Program-made: the position numbers and the translations under genes
Notes under the pieces: generated by a model
Database searches by the model: none
What the model saw: the letters and a program-made list of their open reading frames with translations, nothing else
What the model was told of the DNA's origin: nothing
Source of the DNA: JAUSIF01 sp040901465
GTDB lineage: Bacteria > Pseudomonadota > Alphaproteobacteria > Rhizobiales > Xanthobacteraceae
DNA length: 64,000 nt
Reading direction: 5' to 3'
Assembly (NCBI GenBank): GCA_040901465.1
Contig: JBBDYN010000015.1
Coordinates: 1-64,000 of the forward strand
Shown: piece after piece, positions 16,137 to 24,525 of the stretch
Layout: each line of letters begins with the position of its first letter
Position numbering within the stretch: the stretch's first letter is position 1

Positions 16137-16568
16137 ATGACCACGCCCAATTCGATCGAAAGCCAGGATACCTCGCTCGCTCGCGATTGGCTGAATGCCG
16201 CTCGATTCCATCTCGCAAGCCGCCGTGGACTGCTGGCGGTTGCCGCCGCGGCGATCGTCGCCGGTCTCGCGTTCAATTGGAATTGGCTGGTGGCAACCGG
16301 GGTCGCGCCGATCCTGATTGCGCTGTTGCCGTGCGCCGTGATGTGCGGGCTCGGGCTCTGCTTCCACAAACTATTCGGGGGCGCCGACTCGACGCAGCGA
16401 TCTAGTCCGACGGTTGCGGCGGACCCCACGGCAGAATTGTCGGCACGGCAGGAGCGGGCGGATTCGATCATTGCCGCGCCGGATTGTTGTGGCGATGCGA
16501 CCGATGCGGCCGCGCCGGTGCAATCGAAATCAAATCCAGATGACGAAAGGAGAGACAGCCATGCGTAG
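16137..16568 (+). CDS. small membrane protein with Cys-bearing helices
   Basis: 143 residues. Two hydrophobic segments lie at about 31-48 and 53-76; the second carries LLPCAVMCGLGLC, three Cys within a helix. The C-terminal part is polar and includes APDCCGD. GGAGG lies seven bases before the ATG at 16137. No family is recognised; the Cys content and neighbours suggest metal or thiol chemistry. The last codons overlap the start of the next gene. Confidence 0.6.
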   Translation: MTTPNSIESQDTSLARDWLNAARFHLASRRGLLAVAAAAIVAGLAFNWNWLVATGVAPILIALLPCAVMCGLGLCFHKLFGGADSTQRSSPTVAADPTAELSARQERADSIIAAPDCCGDATDAAAPVQSKSNPDDERRDSHA

Positions 16569-16839
16569 GCAAACCCGAATGATTGTCATGGCGTTGGTCA
16601 CTGCGATCAGCGTAGCGACGGCGTCTGCACTCTATGCGCAACAAGACCGCGGATCGTCCGGTTCCGATGGCATGATGGGCCGCGACGGCATGATGGGTGG
16701 CGGCGGACGCGGAATGATGGGCTCAATGACGCAGATGATGGAGACCTGCGGTCAGATGATGCAGGGGATGAAGGACGGCTCCGGGCGCCCGAACGATCAG
16801 TGGAAGAAGGCTTCGCCAGCGCCAGGCGAGAAGAGCTGA
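16561..16839 (+). CDS. Met-rich periplasmic protein
   Basis: 92 residues with a signal peptide (about residues 8-26, ending ALYAQ). The mature part is short and full of Met in repeats: GMMGRDGMMGGGGRGMMG, MTQMMETCGQMMQGM. Met clusters with one Cys are a Cu(I)-binding pattern in periplasmic copper proteins. It starts inside the end of the gene before it, and AAAGGAGAGA is upstream. It is probably a copper buffer for the oxidase or the Sco protein. The frame has only low-complexity support, but its position and codon use make it credible. Confidence 0.7.
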   Translation: MRRQTRMIVMALVTAISVATASALYAQQDRGSSGSDGMMGRDGMMGGGGRGMMGSMTQMMETCGQMMQGMKDGSGRPNDQWKKASPAPGEKS

Positions 16840-16859
16840 CCGGTCGTCGGAGTGCAGAA

Positions 16860-17552
16860 ATGCCGTACATGAAGCCGCTGGTGCTCGCGCTGCTGATGGC
16901 TGCGTTGCCGACAACCGCGTGGCCGCATTCGCTCAAGGACCTGGAAAGCGCGCTCGGCGATCGCGAAAAGTATTTTCAGGCGATCGACAGGGACGCGCCC
17001 CCTTTCACGTTGCAGGACGCCGACGGGAAACCGGTGGGTCTTTCCGACCTGCGCGGCAAGGTCATCGTCCTGCACTTCATTTACGCGGGCTGCCCTGACG
17101 TCTGTCCGCTGCACGCCGAGCGGATCGCGGAGATCCAGTCGATGGTGAATCAGACGCCGATGAAGGAGCAGGTCCAGTTCGTGACGATCACGACCGATCC
17201 GAAGAACGACACGTCTGACGTGCTGCGCACGTATGGCGAACTCCACGGCCTCGACGCCACCAATTGGGTGTTTCTGACGACGGCATCGAACCAGCCGGAA
17301 GACGCGACGCGAGAACTCGCTGTGCAATTCGGCCACAAGTTCGTGAAGCAAGAGGACGGCTATCAGGTGCACGGCGTGGTGACGCACGTGATCGACAAGA
17401 CAGGGAGTTGGCGGGCTAATTTTCACGGCTTGAAGTTCGAGCCCGTCAACCTCGTGCTGTTCGTCAACGCGCTGGTCAACGACGCGCAGAAGCCGCACGG
17501 GCACGAACAGCAAAGTACATGGGACAAAGTAAAGAAGCTGCTTGGATTTTGA
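16860..17552 (+). CDS. SCO1/SenC-family copper chaperone or thiol protein
   Basis: 230 residues with a signal peptide (residues 5-22). The Sco copper site is Cys78-Pro-Asp-Val-Cys82 in YAGCPDVCPLHAER, and the third ligand His is in GVVTHVIDK. The rest is a thioredoxin-like fold (PFTLQDADGKPVGLSDLRGK). Sco proteins deliver copper to the CuA centre of cytochrome oxidase or reduce its thiols. The C-terminal helix (GHEQQSTWDKVKKLLGF) is basic. It follows the Met-rich gene closely and continues the operon. Confidence 0.9.
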   Translation: MPYMKPLVLALLMAALPTTAWPHSLKDLESALGDREKYFQAIDRDAPPFTLQDADGKPVGLSDLRGKVIVLHFIYAGCPDVCPLHAERIAEIQSMVNQTPMKEQVQFVTITTDPKNDTSDVLRTYGELHGLDATNWVFLTTASNQPEDATRELAVQFGHKFVKQEDGYQVHGVVTHVIDKTGSWRANFHGLKFEPVNLVLFVNALVNDAQKPHGHEQQSTWDKVKKLLGF

Positions 17553-17648
17553 CGATGCGCCGGGGAGCCGGCAGTTCGCAGCAAGATGAAACCCGCGGGG
17601 CGGACGTCCGCTCGGCACGAGCCAATTCTAACCGATTGAGGAGCGAAC

Positions 17649-18533
17649 ATGACGCTAACGAAATTGCGCACATTCTTATTTCTTGTTCTCGGCGCCGCTA
17701 GCATGTTGCCTTTCGACCGTGCAGGAGCGAGCGAAACAACGATTGCCGCGCTTTCCAAGGAAACTCACTTCCACGGTATCGCAGTCGACGCAGCCGATTC
17801 CTCGCGCATTTTCCTTGCAACCCATCATGGGCTTTACGTGGTGGGGACCGACGGCAAGGCACAGCTGATTTCGGAGGTGCGCGACTATATGGGCTTCACG
17901 GCGCACCCGACCGACGCAGCCATCCTGTTCGCGAGCGGCCACCCTGCTGGCGGCGGCAATCTCGGCTTCATAGCTTCGAAGGATGGCGGTCGTTCGTGGA
18001 CCAAATTGTCAAACGGGGTCGGCGGTCCGGTCGACTTTCACCAGATGGACGTCAGCAAGTCCGATCCGCGCGTGATTTATGGAGTCTACCAGTCGCTCCA
18101 GCGGAGCACGGACGGTGGGCAGACCTGGCAAGTCGTAGGGCCGCCACCGGCCGACATCATCAGCCTTGCCACATCGAGCGTCGACGCAAACATGCTCTAT
18201 GCGGCGACGCAGAGCGGTCTGCAAAAGAGCAGCGACGGAGGTCGAAGCTGGAACGCGGAGTCGGATCGAACCACGACCATGGTGCACGTGACGCGCGACG
18301 GCACGATCTACGCGTACGCGATCGGAATGGGCCTCGTCCGCGCCGCCGAAAAGAACCTCGTGTGGAAAGTCGTTGGTCAAGGCTTCGCCGGAGACGTCCT
18401 TTTGCATTTCGCCGCTGATCCTCGCGATCCACAGCGGCTCTACGCCGTCACGCACAATTCCAGGACCCGGGCTCAGAGCGTGATTGCGAGCCGCGACGGC
18501 GGTGCGCGCTGGGCGCGACTGGGTGCCGAGTAG
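17649..18533 (+). CDS. secreted beta-propeller protein (BNR/sialidase-like, F510_1955-like)
   Basis: 294 residues with a signal peptide (residues 6-27). The mature protein has at least four BNR-type repeats of the form S-x-D-x-G-x-x-W: SKDGGRSWTKL, STDGGQTWQVV, SSDGGRSWNAE and SRDGGARWARL. These form a beta propeller. Proteins annotated as F510_1955-family glycosylhydrolase have this plan and often lie near copper genes; no catalytic residues can be assigned, so enzyme activity is doubtful. AGGAGCGAAC precedes the ATG. Confidence 0.75.
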   Translation: MTLTKLRTFLFLVLGAASMLPFDRAGASETTIAALSKETHFHGIAVDAADSSRIFLATHHGLYVVGTDGKAQLISEVRDYMGFTAHPTDAAILFASGHPAGGGNLGFIASKDGGRSWTKLSNGVGGPVDFHQMDVSKSDPRVIYGVYQSLQRSTDGGQTWQVVGPPPADIISLATSSVDANMLYAATQSGLQKSSDGGRSWNAESDRTTTMVHVTRDGTIYAYAIGMGLVRAAEKNLVWKVVGQGFAGDVLLHFAADPRDPQRLYAVTHNSRTRAQSVIASRDGGARWARLGAE

Positions 18534-18576
18534 CCGTGAGCAGCGACGCAACCAGGATCCAGATGGAGATTCACTC

Positions 18577-19371
18577 ATGAGCGACAAGTCGAAATCCCGG
18601 ACGCTTTTCGGATGGCTGGCCGTGCCGCTGATCGTGGCCGCCGCCGCCGCCGGTTGGTTCTTGCTCGATCCGAGCTTCCGACCAGGACCCCCGGCGTTGA
18701 GCGTGGCAAACGCCGAGCCGAAGGACGAATTCGAGCGGCGCGTGCGCGATTACATTCTCGCCAATCCCGAAATCATCATTGAGGCAGTCCGGCGCTTCGA
18801 GACGCGTCAAAACGCGGCGGCGGAGAGCGAAGCGGCCACCGTGCTCAAAATGCGCGCCGAAGAAATCCTTCGCGATGCAGACAGTCCGGTCGGCGGCAAT
18901 CCCAATGGGGATGTTTCGTTGGTCGAGTTCGCCGACTACAACTGCCCCTATTGCCGCCGGGTCGCCGCGGTGATGATCGAAGCCGAGGCAGCCGATCCGC
19001 AGTTGCGTATCGTCTATAAGGAATTCCCGATCCTCGGGCCGAATTCTACGTTCGCGGCGAAGGCCGCGCTGGCCGCGCATCGACAGGGTAAGTATCCGCC
19101 GTTCCACAAGGCGCTCATGCAGTCCCAGGGCCAAGCCGACGAGAGCAGTGTACTGGAAGTGGCCAGAAGTGTCGGTGTCGACGTTGAGCGGATGAAGGCG
19201 GATATGAATGATGCCGCCATCGGGACTGCCATCGAAAGAAACCTCGCGCTTGCGCAAGTGCTACGGATCACCGGCACGCCGGGCTTCGTCATCGGCAAGG
19301 AAATTGTTCGCGGGGCAATCGATCTGAAGACGATGCAGGCGCTAATCCAGCGTGCACGGCGGGCCGAATGA
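18577..19371 (+). CDS. DsbA-family thiol oxidoreductase (DsbA/DsbG-like)
   Basis: 264 residues, with one N-terminal helix (about 12-31) as signal anchor. The thioredoxin domain starts near residue 105; the active site is Cys123-Pro-Tyr-Cys126 in FADYNCPYCRRV, and GTPGFVIG is the cis-Pro loop. A helical insert lies between. The polar region before the domain (residues 45-100; RDYILANPEIIIEAV) is typical of Com1/DsbA-like rhizobial proteins. It forms or isomerises disulfides in the periplasm and is part of the copper/thiol cluster. Confidence 0.88.
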   Translation: MSDKSKSRTLFGWLAVPLIVAAAAAGWFLLDPSFRPGPPALSVANAEPKDEFERRVRDYILANPEIIIEAVRRFETRQNAAAESEAATVLKMRAEEILRDADSPVGGNPNGDVSLVEFADYNCPYCRRVAAVMIEAEAADPQLRIVYKEFPILGPNSTFAAKAALAAHRQGKYPPFHKALMQSQGQADESSVLEVARSVGVDVERMKADMNDAAIGTAIERNLALAQVLRITGTPGFVIGKEIVRGAIDLKTMQALIQRARRAE

Positions 19372-19403
19372 TCCGGGGCCGATGATGCTTTGCGACTAGG
19401 ATC

Positions 19404-20144
19404 ATGCCGGAAGTCTCCAACATCGGAGTCATCGCCGCGTTCGCCGCGGGAATCGTGTCGTTCCTGTCCCCGTGCGTACTGCCATTGGTGCCGGGGTACG
19501 TCTCCTACGTTGCCGGGCATTCGATCGCAGAGCGTGCGGGTGGTGCGGCAGTATCGATGCGGCTTAAGGCGGTCGCACTAAGCCTGTGCTTTGTCCTGGG
19601 GTTCTCGACGATATTCGTTCTGCTCGGAGCAAGCGCAACGGCGCTCGGACAAGTGTTGCTGTCCTACCGCTACGAGCTCAACCTTGTCGGCGGCGCGATC
19701 GTCATTGCGTTCGGCTTATTCACCGTCGGTTTGCTCCGCCCGTCGTGGCTTCAACGCGATGTTCGCTTCGACCTGTCGCCGCCGGGCGGGCGGCCAGTGG
19801 CCGCGTACGTGCTTGGGTTGGCGTTCGGGTTCGGATGGACGCCCTGCATCGGGCCGATACTCGGTGCGATTTTGACCATCAGCGCGGTATCGGCCACGAT
19901 CACCGACGGGGTCGCGCTTCTTTCCGTATACTCGCTCGGGCTCGGTGTCCCGTTCGTGCTGGCGGCAGCATTTACAGACGGTCTTGCGGCCAGAATGTCA
20001 TCGGTCGGCCGCATTGGACGTGCGTTGCAGGCCGTCGGTGGCCTCGTGATGGTCGCAATGGGTGCGGCGATGATTACCGGACAGCTTTCGGCGCTTTCCT
20101 ACTGGTTGCTCGACACTTTTCCAGCGCTTTCGAATATCGGATGA
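19404..20144 (+). CDS. ccdA: cytochrome c biogenesis protein CcdA (DsbD-like transmembrane reductant carrier)
   Basis: 246 residues, six hydrophobic helices. The two redox Cys lie in SFLSPCVLPLVPGY (Cys24) and GFGWTPCIGPIL (Cys148), the standard CcdA motifs. CcdA takes electrons from cytoplasmic thioredoxin and passes them to periplasmic partners such as CcmG and TlpA-like proteins, both encoded in this cluster. It is the last gene of the cluster; the flgH-downstream hairpin starts 16 bases after its stop and would also serve as its 3' boundary. Confidence 0.92.
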   Translation: MPEVSNIGVIAAFAAGIVSFLSPCVLPLVPGYVSYVAGHSIAERAGGAAVSMRLKAVALSLCFVLGFSTIFVLLGASATALGQVLLSYRYELNLVGGAIVIAFGLFTVGLLRPSWLQRDVRFDLSPPGGRPVAAYVLGLAFGFGWTPCIGPILGAILTISAVSATITDGVALLSVYSLGLGVPFVLAAAFTDGLAARMSSVGRIGRALQAVGGLVMVAMGAAMITGQLSALSYWLLDTFPALSNIG

Positions 20145-20159
20145 ATCGCCGCCGTGCAT

Positions 20160-20322
20160 AGAGCGCGGCCCTCGCGGGGAGCAGCGAGGGCCGCGCGATA
20201 GCCGTCCCGGGGAGCGGGAACGGCCGGAGTGCGGGCCGGGTCACGGATCGGCCCGCCTCCGTTGTTTTGCGCGTGATCTCTTCCGAAAACCGGTTCCCAC
20301 TTTTCGGGGATCACGCGCTAGC
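20160..20322. repeat. flgH-downstream repeat, original copy, with long hairpin and REP-like element
   Basis: It contains the same hairpin as copy B (arms 20163-20175 and 20184-20196) and a REP-like palindrome (GCGCGTGATC ... GATCACGCGC around CCGAAAACCGG). It separates the convergent ccdA and flgH genes, so it probably ends both transcripts. Relative to copy B it has four extra bases (CCGG) and lacks the 23-base insertion. Confidence 0.85.
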
Positions 20323-21111
20323 TCACCAGGGCAGGATGACGTCGAGCACCTGCTGGCCGTATCTCGCTTGTTGCACGTCGGTGATCTGGCCGCGGCCGCC
20401 GTAGGCGATGCGCGCCTGCGCGATCTTGCTGGAGTCGAGCGTGTTGTCGGACTCGATGTCTTCCGGCCGCACGATGCCGCCGACCACGAGCTCGCGCAGC
20501 TCGTAATTGACGCGGATCTCCTGCCGGCCCTCGATCACCATATTGCCGTTCGGCAGTACCTGGGTCACGACCGCGGCGACGCTGGTGCGTAAGTCTTCTT
20601 TGCGGTTGACCGAGCCCTTGCCTTCGGTGGTCGCGGTGGACTCCGTGTCGATCACCTTGCCTGGAATCGGCACCTTCTTGAAGATCGGCAACTTGCTCAG
20701 CCCCAAGAGGTCGTCGACGCCGGCGTCTTCCTTGCTGGAGCGGCTGCGCTTCGTCTCGTTGTCGATCTCGGCCTTGTCGGCGATCTTGACCTTGACGGTG
20801 AGAATGTCGCCGACCTGGTGCGCGCGCTGGTCCTTGAAGAAGGCGCGCGATCCGTTACGCCACAGCGAATTCGGGTTGTAGGCGGCGGGCATCGGCTCCG
20901 GCATCGGCATGTTCACCGGCCGGTAGCCCGGTTGCGTGGTCGGGTTGTCGATCGCAGTCAGGTTGGGCTGGAGGCCGACATTGGCGAGACGATCGACCGC
21001 GCTGCAGCCGGCGAGGAGCGTCGCGGCGAGCGCCGCCAGAATGACCTTTGCGGGACGCGGACTTGCAGGCATTGCGGTCTCACTTTGCACGGAAAAAGGC
21101 TTCGGGTTCAT
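20323..21111 (-). CDS. flgH: flagellar L-ring lipoprotein FlgH
   Basis: 262 residues. The lipobox LAGC ends the signal sequence (Cys near residue 36), so the mature protein is an outer-membrane lipoprotein; it forms the L-ring bushing. Family motifs include NSLWRNGSRAFFKDQRAHQVGD, DILTVKV and the C-terminal GQITDVQQARYGQQVLDVILPW region. The ATG at 21111 overlaps the flgA stop (ATGA); a second ATG at 21072 would give a shorter signal peptide and is also possible. It is the intact source-type copy of the fragments at 5370 and 12464 and the right border of the accessory block. Confidence 0.95.
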   Translation of the reverse strand: MNPKPFSVQSETAMPASPRPAKVILAALAATLLAGCSAVDRLANVGLQPNLTAIDNPTTQPGYRPVNMPMPEPMPAAYNPNSLWRNGSRAFFKDQRAHQVGDILTVKVKIADKAEIDNETKRSRSSKEDAGVDDLLGLSKLPIFKKVPIPGKVIDTESTATTEGKGSVNRKEDLRTSVAAVVTQVLPNGNMVIEGRQEIRVNYELRELVVGGIVRPEDIESDNTLDSSKIAQARIAYGGRGQITDVQQARYGQQVLDVILPW

Positions 21112-22106
21112 CGCACGGTGCCGGTCGCGTCGGCGGTGACCGCGCCGCCGCGGCTGACCACGACGACGCCCGGCCGCTGTACGGTCGCTTGCAGGATTCG
21201 TTTCGATTGCGAATTGAGGACGGACACGGTCTCGCCCTCGGCGCCGGGACCGAGCGCCTTGCCGCGCGCGGTCAGCATGATGCCCGGCACCTCGAACAGG
21301 ATCGTGACCATGTCGTCGCGGGCGACGAGATCAGGCTTCATCAAATCGGCCGGCCGCAGCGTCTGGCCGGGGCGAAGGGAACGGCGCGCGGCCTGACCGA
21401 TCACCGCGGCGGGCCTCGTCACAGCATCCGCGGCGACCTCGGTGCGCGGGCGGCGTTCGACCAGAATGTCGCTCTCGCGCACCGCCTCGCCGCGCGAGAG
21501 CGCGCGTGCGACGACGACGATCTCGGCGGTTTCGGTGAGCGTGCCCGAGAGCCGCACCGGCGTGCGGCGCAAGGCGAGGCTGCCTTGCACCTCGACAATG
21601 CCCTCGAAGCGGTGGACGTGCGGGTCGTAGGCGAATTGCACGACGCGCGGCGCATCGGTCGCATCGGGCTCCACCTGGAGCGCCCGCACGTCGCGGTCGA
21701 AGCGGATGGAAACATCGGCCGCGCCGCGCAGCCCGAGATGGCGCACCGCGGCTTCGGCCACGGCGGCCTCCAGATCGGAAACCGGGATCATGCGCGCCGC
21801 GCGAAAAATCATGACTTCCTGCAAGCCGCGCGTATCGAGCCGGTCGATGCCGTTCTGGCGCGCGATTTCGAGCACGCGATGGGTCTGAATCGTGCCGCGC
21901 GCCCCGAGGTCGGGTGCGTGGAAGGCAGGGATGGTGGCCGCGGGGCCGGCGTTCTCGATGACATCGCCGACGCGTACGATGTCGCCGGAAATCGTCGCCT
22001 CGGCCTTCATCGCGGGAGTGACGGTACTCGGGCCGGCAGCATATGCGCCGGTCAGCAAGAGCGCGAGGAAGCCGAGGATCGCAGGCAACAAGAATCGGTT
22101 TGTCAT
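21108..22106 (-). CDS. flgA: flagellar P-ring assembly chaperone FlgA
   Basis: 332 residues with a signal peptide (residues 4-23). The C-terminal third is the SAF-like domain: VVVARALSRGEAVRESDILVE, then IGQAARRSLRPGQTLRPADLM and a final strand region (VSVLNSQSKRILQATVQ). FlgA helps FlgI assemble in the periplasm. The family is often about 220-330 residues; this is a long rhizobial form with an extra N-terminal domain. It overlaps flgH and lies 16 bases after flgG. Confidence 0.93.
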   Translation of the reverse strand: MTNRFLLPAILGFLALLLTGAYAAGPSTVTPAMKAEATISGDIVRVGDVIENAGPAATIPAFHAPDLGARGTIQTHRVLEIARQNGIDRLDTRGLQEVMIFRAARMIPVSDLEAAVAEAAVRHLGLRGAADVSIRFDRDVRALQVEPDATDAPRVVQFAYDPHVHRFEGIVEVQGSLALRRTPVRLSGTLTETAEIVVVARALSRGEAVRESDILVERRPRTEVAADAVTRPAAVIGQAARRSLRPGQTLRPADLMKPDLVARDDMVTILFEVPGIMLTARGKALGPGAEGETVSVLNSQSKRILQATVQRPGVVVVSRGGAVTADATGTVR

Positions 22107-22122
22107 CGGTCAGTCCTCCGCC

Positions 22123-22911
<789 letters not shown>

Positions 22912-22940
22912 GTCTATCTCCCCTGGTCGTCAACGCGCAT

Positions 22941-23687
22941 TCACGCGGGCACGTCGGCAAGCCGCTCGATTGCGCTCTGGCGCAACTCATCGGTGCGGCT
23001 CATGAGATTGGCGAGCGTCGTGTAGGCCCGCGTGACTTCGATCATGCGGCCGATCTCGAGGATCGGATGCACGTTGGATTTCTCGAGGGATCCCTGGACG
23101 AGGCGCGTGCGCGGCTCGACCGGCAAGGGCGTCGCGTTGCTTGAGAACAGATTGTCGCCGTACTTGGTGAGCTGCGCCGAGTTCTCGAAGCGGACGAGCC
23201 GCAATTTTCCGCGTTCGCCGGCCGGTGTGGCGACGGTGCCGTCGCGGGCGATGGAAATATTCGTATCGTTGGGATCAAGCACGATCGGACCGCCGTCGCC
23301 GAGCACGCGATAGCCCGCCGTGGTCACAAGTTCCCCGGCTGCATTCAGCGCGAATGAGCCGGCGCGGGTGTAGCGGTCGCCTTGCGGCGTCTCGACGGCG
23401 AAGAAACCCTCGCCGTCGATCGCCACGTCGAACTGGCTACCGGTCTGGCTGAAGGCGCCCTGCGAAAAATCGGTGTGCGTTTCGCGGTCGAGCACGTAAG
23501 AAACCTGCCGGTCCACGAACGTCGGAAATTCGTCGACGTGCGCGCCGGAGGAAACAAATTGCTCGAACAGAACATTCTCGCCCTTGAATCCCGTCGTGCC
23601 GAGATTGGCGAGATTGTTCGCAATGACGTCGAGTTCGCGGCGCAAGGCGACCTGCCGCGAAAGACCGACGAGAAGCGCGTTCTCCAT
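22941..23687 (-). CDS. flgF: flagellar proximal rod protein FlgF
   Basis: 248 residues. It starts MENALLVGLSRQVALRREL with DVIANNLANLGTTGFKGENV, the flagellar basal-body rod motif, and has TRAGSFALNAAGELVTTAGY in the middle. The final helix reads RMIEVTRAYTTLANLMSRTD. It forms part of the rod. It is first in the leftward operon flgF-flgG-flgA-flgH, and its upstream region holds a CtrA-like box and a palindrome shared with the divergent fliL gene. Confidence 0.95.
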   Translation of the reverse strand: MENALLVGLSRQVALRRELDVIANNLANLGTTGFKGENVLFEQFVSSGAHVDEFPTFVDRQVSYVLDRETHTDFSQGAFSQTGSQFDVAIDGEGFFAVETPQGDRYTRAGSFALNAAGELVTTAGYRVLGDGGPIVLDPNDTNISIARDGTVATPAGERGKLRLVRFENSAQLTKYGDNLFSSNATPLPVEPRTRLVQGSLEKSNVHPILEIGRMIEVTRAYTTLANLMSRTDELRQSAIERLADVPA

Positions 23688-23830
23688 CGTCTGCTCCCCT
23701 TGGGCCCAAAGCTCCCCAGCTCGGCCCGGGCTCTCTCTGGCAGGAGCCGTGCCAACTTACATATGTTAATGATTGCAGTTACTTAGCAGAAATCCGGCGT
23801 CGGCAGCACCGTGTCGCCGGCAGCTACGAC

Positions 23831-23865
23831 CCGGCAAAAATTGCCGGCGTCAAAGATTCATTAAC
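23831..23865. promoter_or_regulatory. palindrome and CtrA-like box between flgF and fliL
   Basis: CCGGCAAAAATTGCCGG (23831-23847) is a perfect inverted repeat with seven-base arms. Two bases on is TCAA-N7-TTAAC (23850-23865), one base off the CtrA consensus. The same two elements occur together before flgI and flgB. It probably controls flgF leftward, fliL rightward or both. Confidence 0.65.
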
Positions 23866-23971
23866 CATGTTTCCCCTAGCGTGCGGCTGGATTGCGCCGG
23901 GGAGCGCCTGCACGGCTGGAGAGCCGCGCCCTTTCGGCGCCCGGAACGAGAGCGGGGAAAGGTCACGGATT

Positions 23972-24514
23972 ATGGCGAGCAAGGTCACGACGGCGCCAGC
24001 GGATCTCGAGGAAGAAGAAGAAGGCAAGAGCGAAGGCAAAGCGGCAGCAGGCGGTTCATTCATCGGCCGGCTCCTCGGCCGCTTCAAAGGCCTCAGCCGC
24101 AAGCAAATGATCATTTATGGCGGCGCGCTCTTGCTGCTCATCGGAGTCGGCATCGGCGCATTCATGTTCCTGCGCGGGGGCGGGAAGCATGAAGAAGTGG
24201 CAGCGCCGAAAGCCGTCTATCACGAGCTGCCGGAGATGCTCGTCAATCTCGCGGCCGGCAACGAACGTCCGCAGTATCTACGCGTCAAGATCACGCTCGA
24301 AGTCGAAAACGCCGCGGTGGTCGAAGTGTTGCGGCCGGCGATGCCGCGCGTGATCGATACGTTCCAGGTGCATTTGCGCGAATTGCGCGCGGGCGATCTT
24401 GAAGGATCTGCCGGATTGTTCCGGCTGCGCGAGGAGCTGACGCGCCGCGTCAATCACGCGATCGCTCCGGTCAAGATTCGCGCCGTGTTGTTCCGCGAGA
24501 TCGTCGTTCAGTAA
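23972..24514 (+). CDS. fliL: flagellar basal body-associated protein FliL
   Basis: 180 residues. A charged N-terminal cytoplasmic part with a run of Glu (residues 11-16) is followed by one transmembrane helix (about 47-67) and a periplasmic domain: VYHELPEMLVNLAAGNERPQ, YLRVKITLEVEN and the C-terminal APVKIRAVLFREIVVQ. FliL stabilises stators around the motor. I chose the ATG at 23972, after GGGGAAAGG; the frame is open further upstream but that part contains the promoter. fliM follows eleven bases later. Confidence 0.92.
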   Translation: MASKVTTAPADLEEEEEGKSEGKAAAGGSFIGRLLGRFKGLSRKQMIIYGGALLLLIGVGIGAFMFLRGGGKHEEVAAPKAVYHELPEMLVNLAAGNERPQYLRVKITLEVENAAVVEVLRPAMPRVIDTFQVHLRELRAGDLEGSAGLFRLREELTRRVNHAIAPVKIRAVLFREIVVQ

Positions 24515-24525
24515 CGGGACGCACC

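Noticed and set aside
4318..20322. Integrative element with attachment sites
   Set aside because: No integrase, relaxase, transposase or tRNA target was found; the repeats are gene ends with mismatches, which fits homologous recombination better.
23831..23847. Sigma-54 promoter reading of the GGCA...TTGC element
   Set aside because: Sigma-54 sites need ten bases between GG and GC; here and in the two other copies there are eight, and the element is a palindrome.
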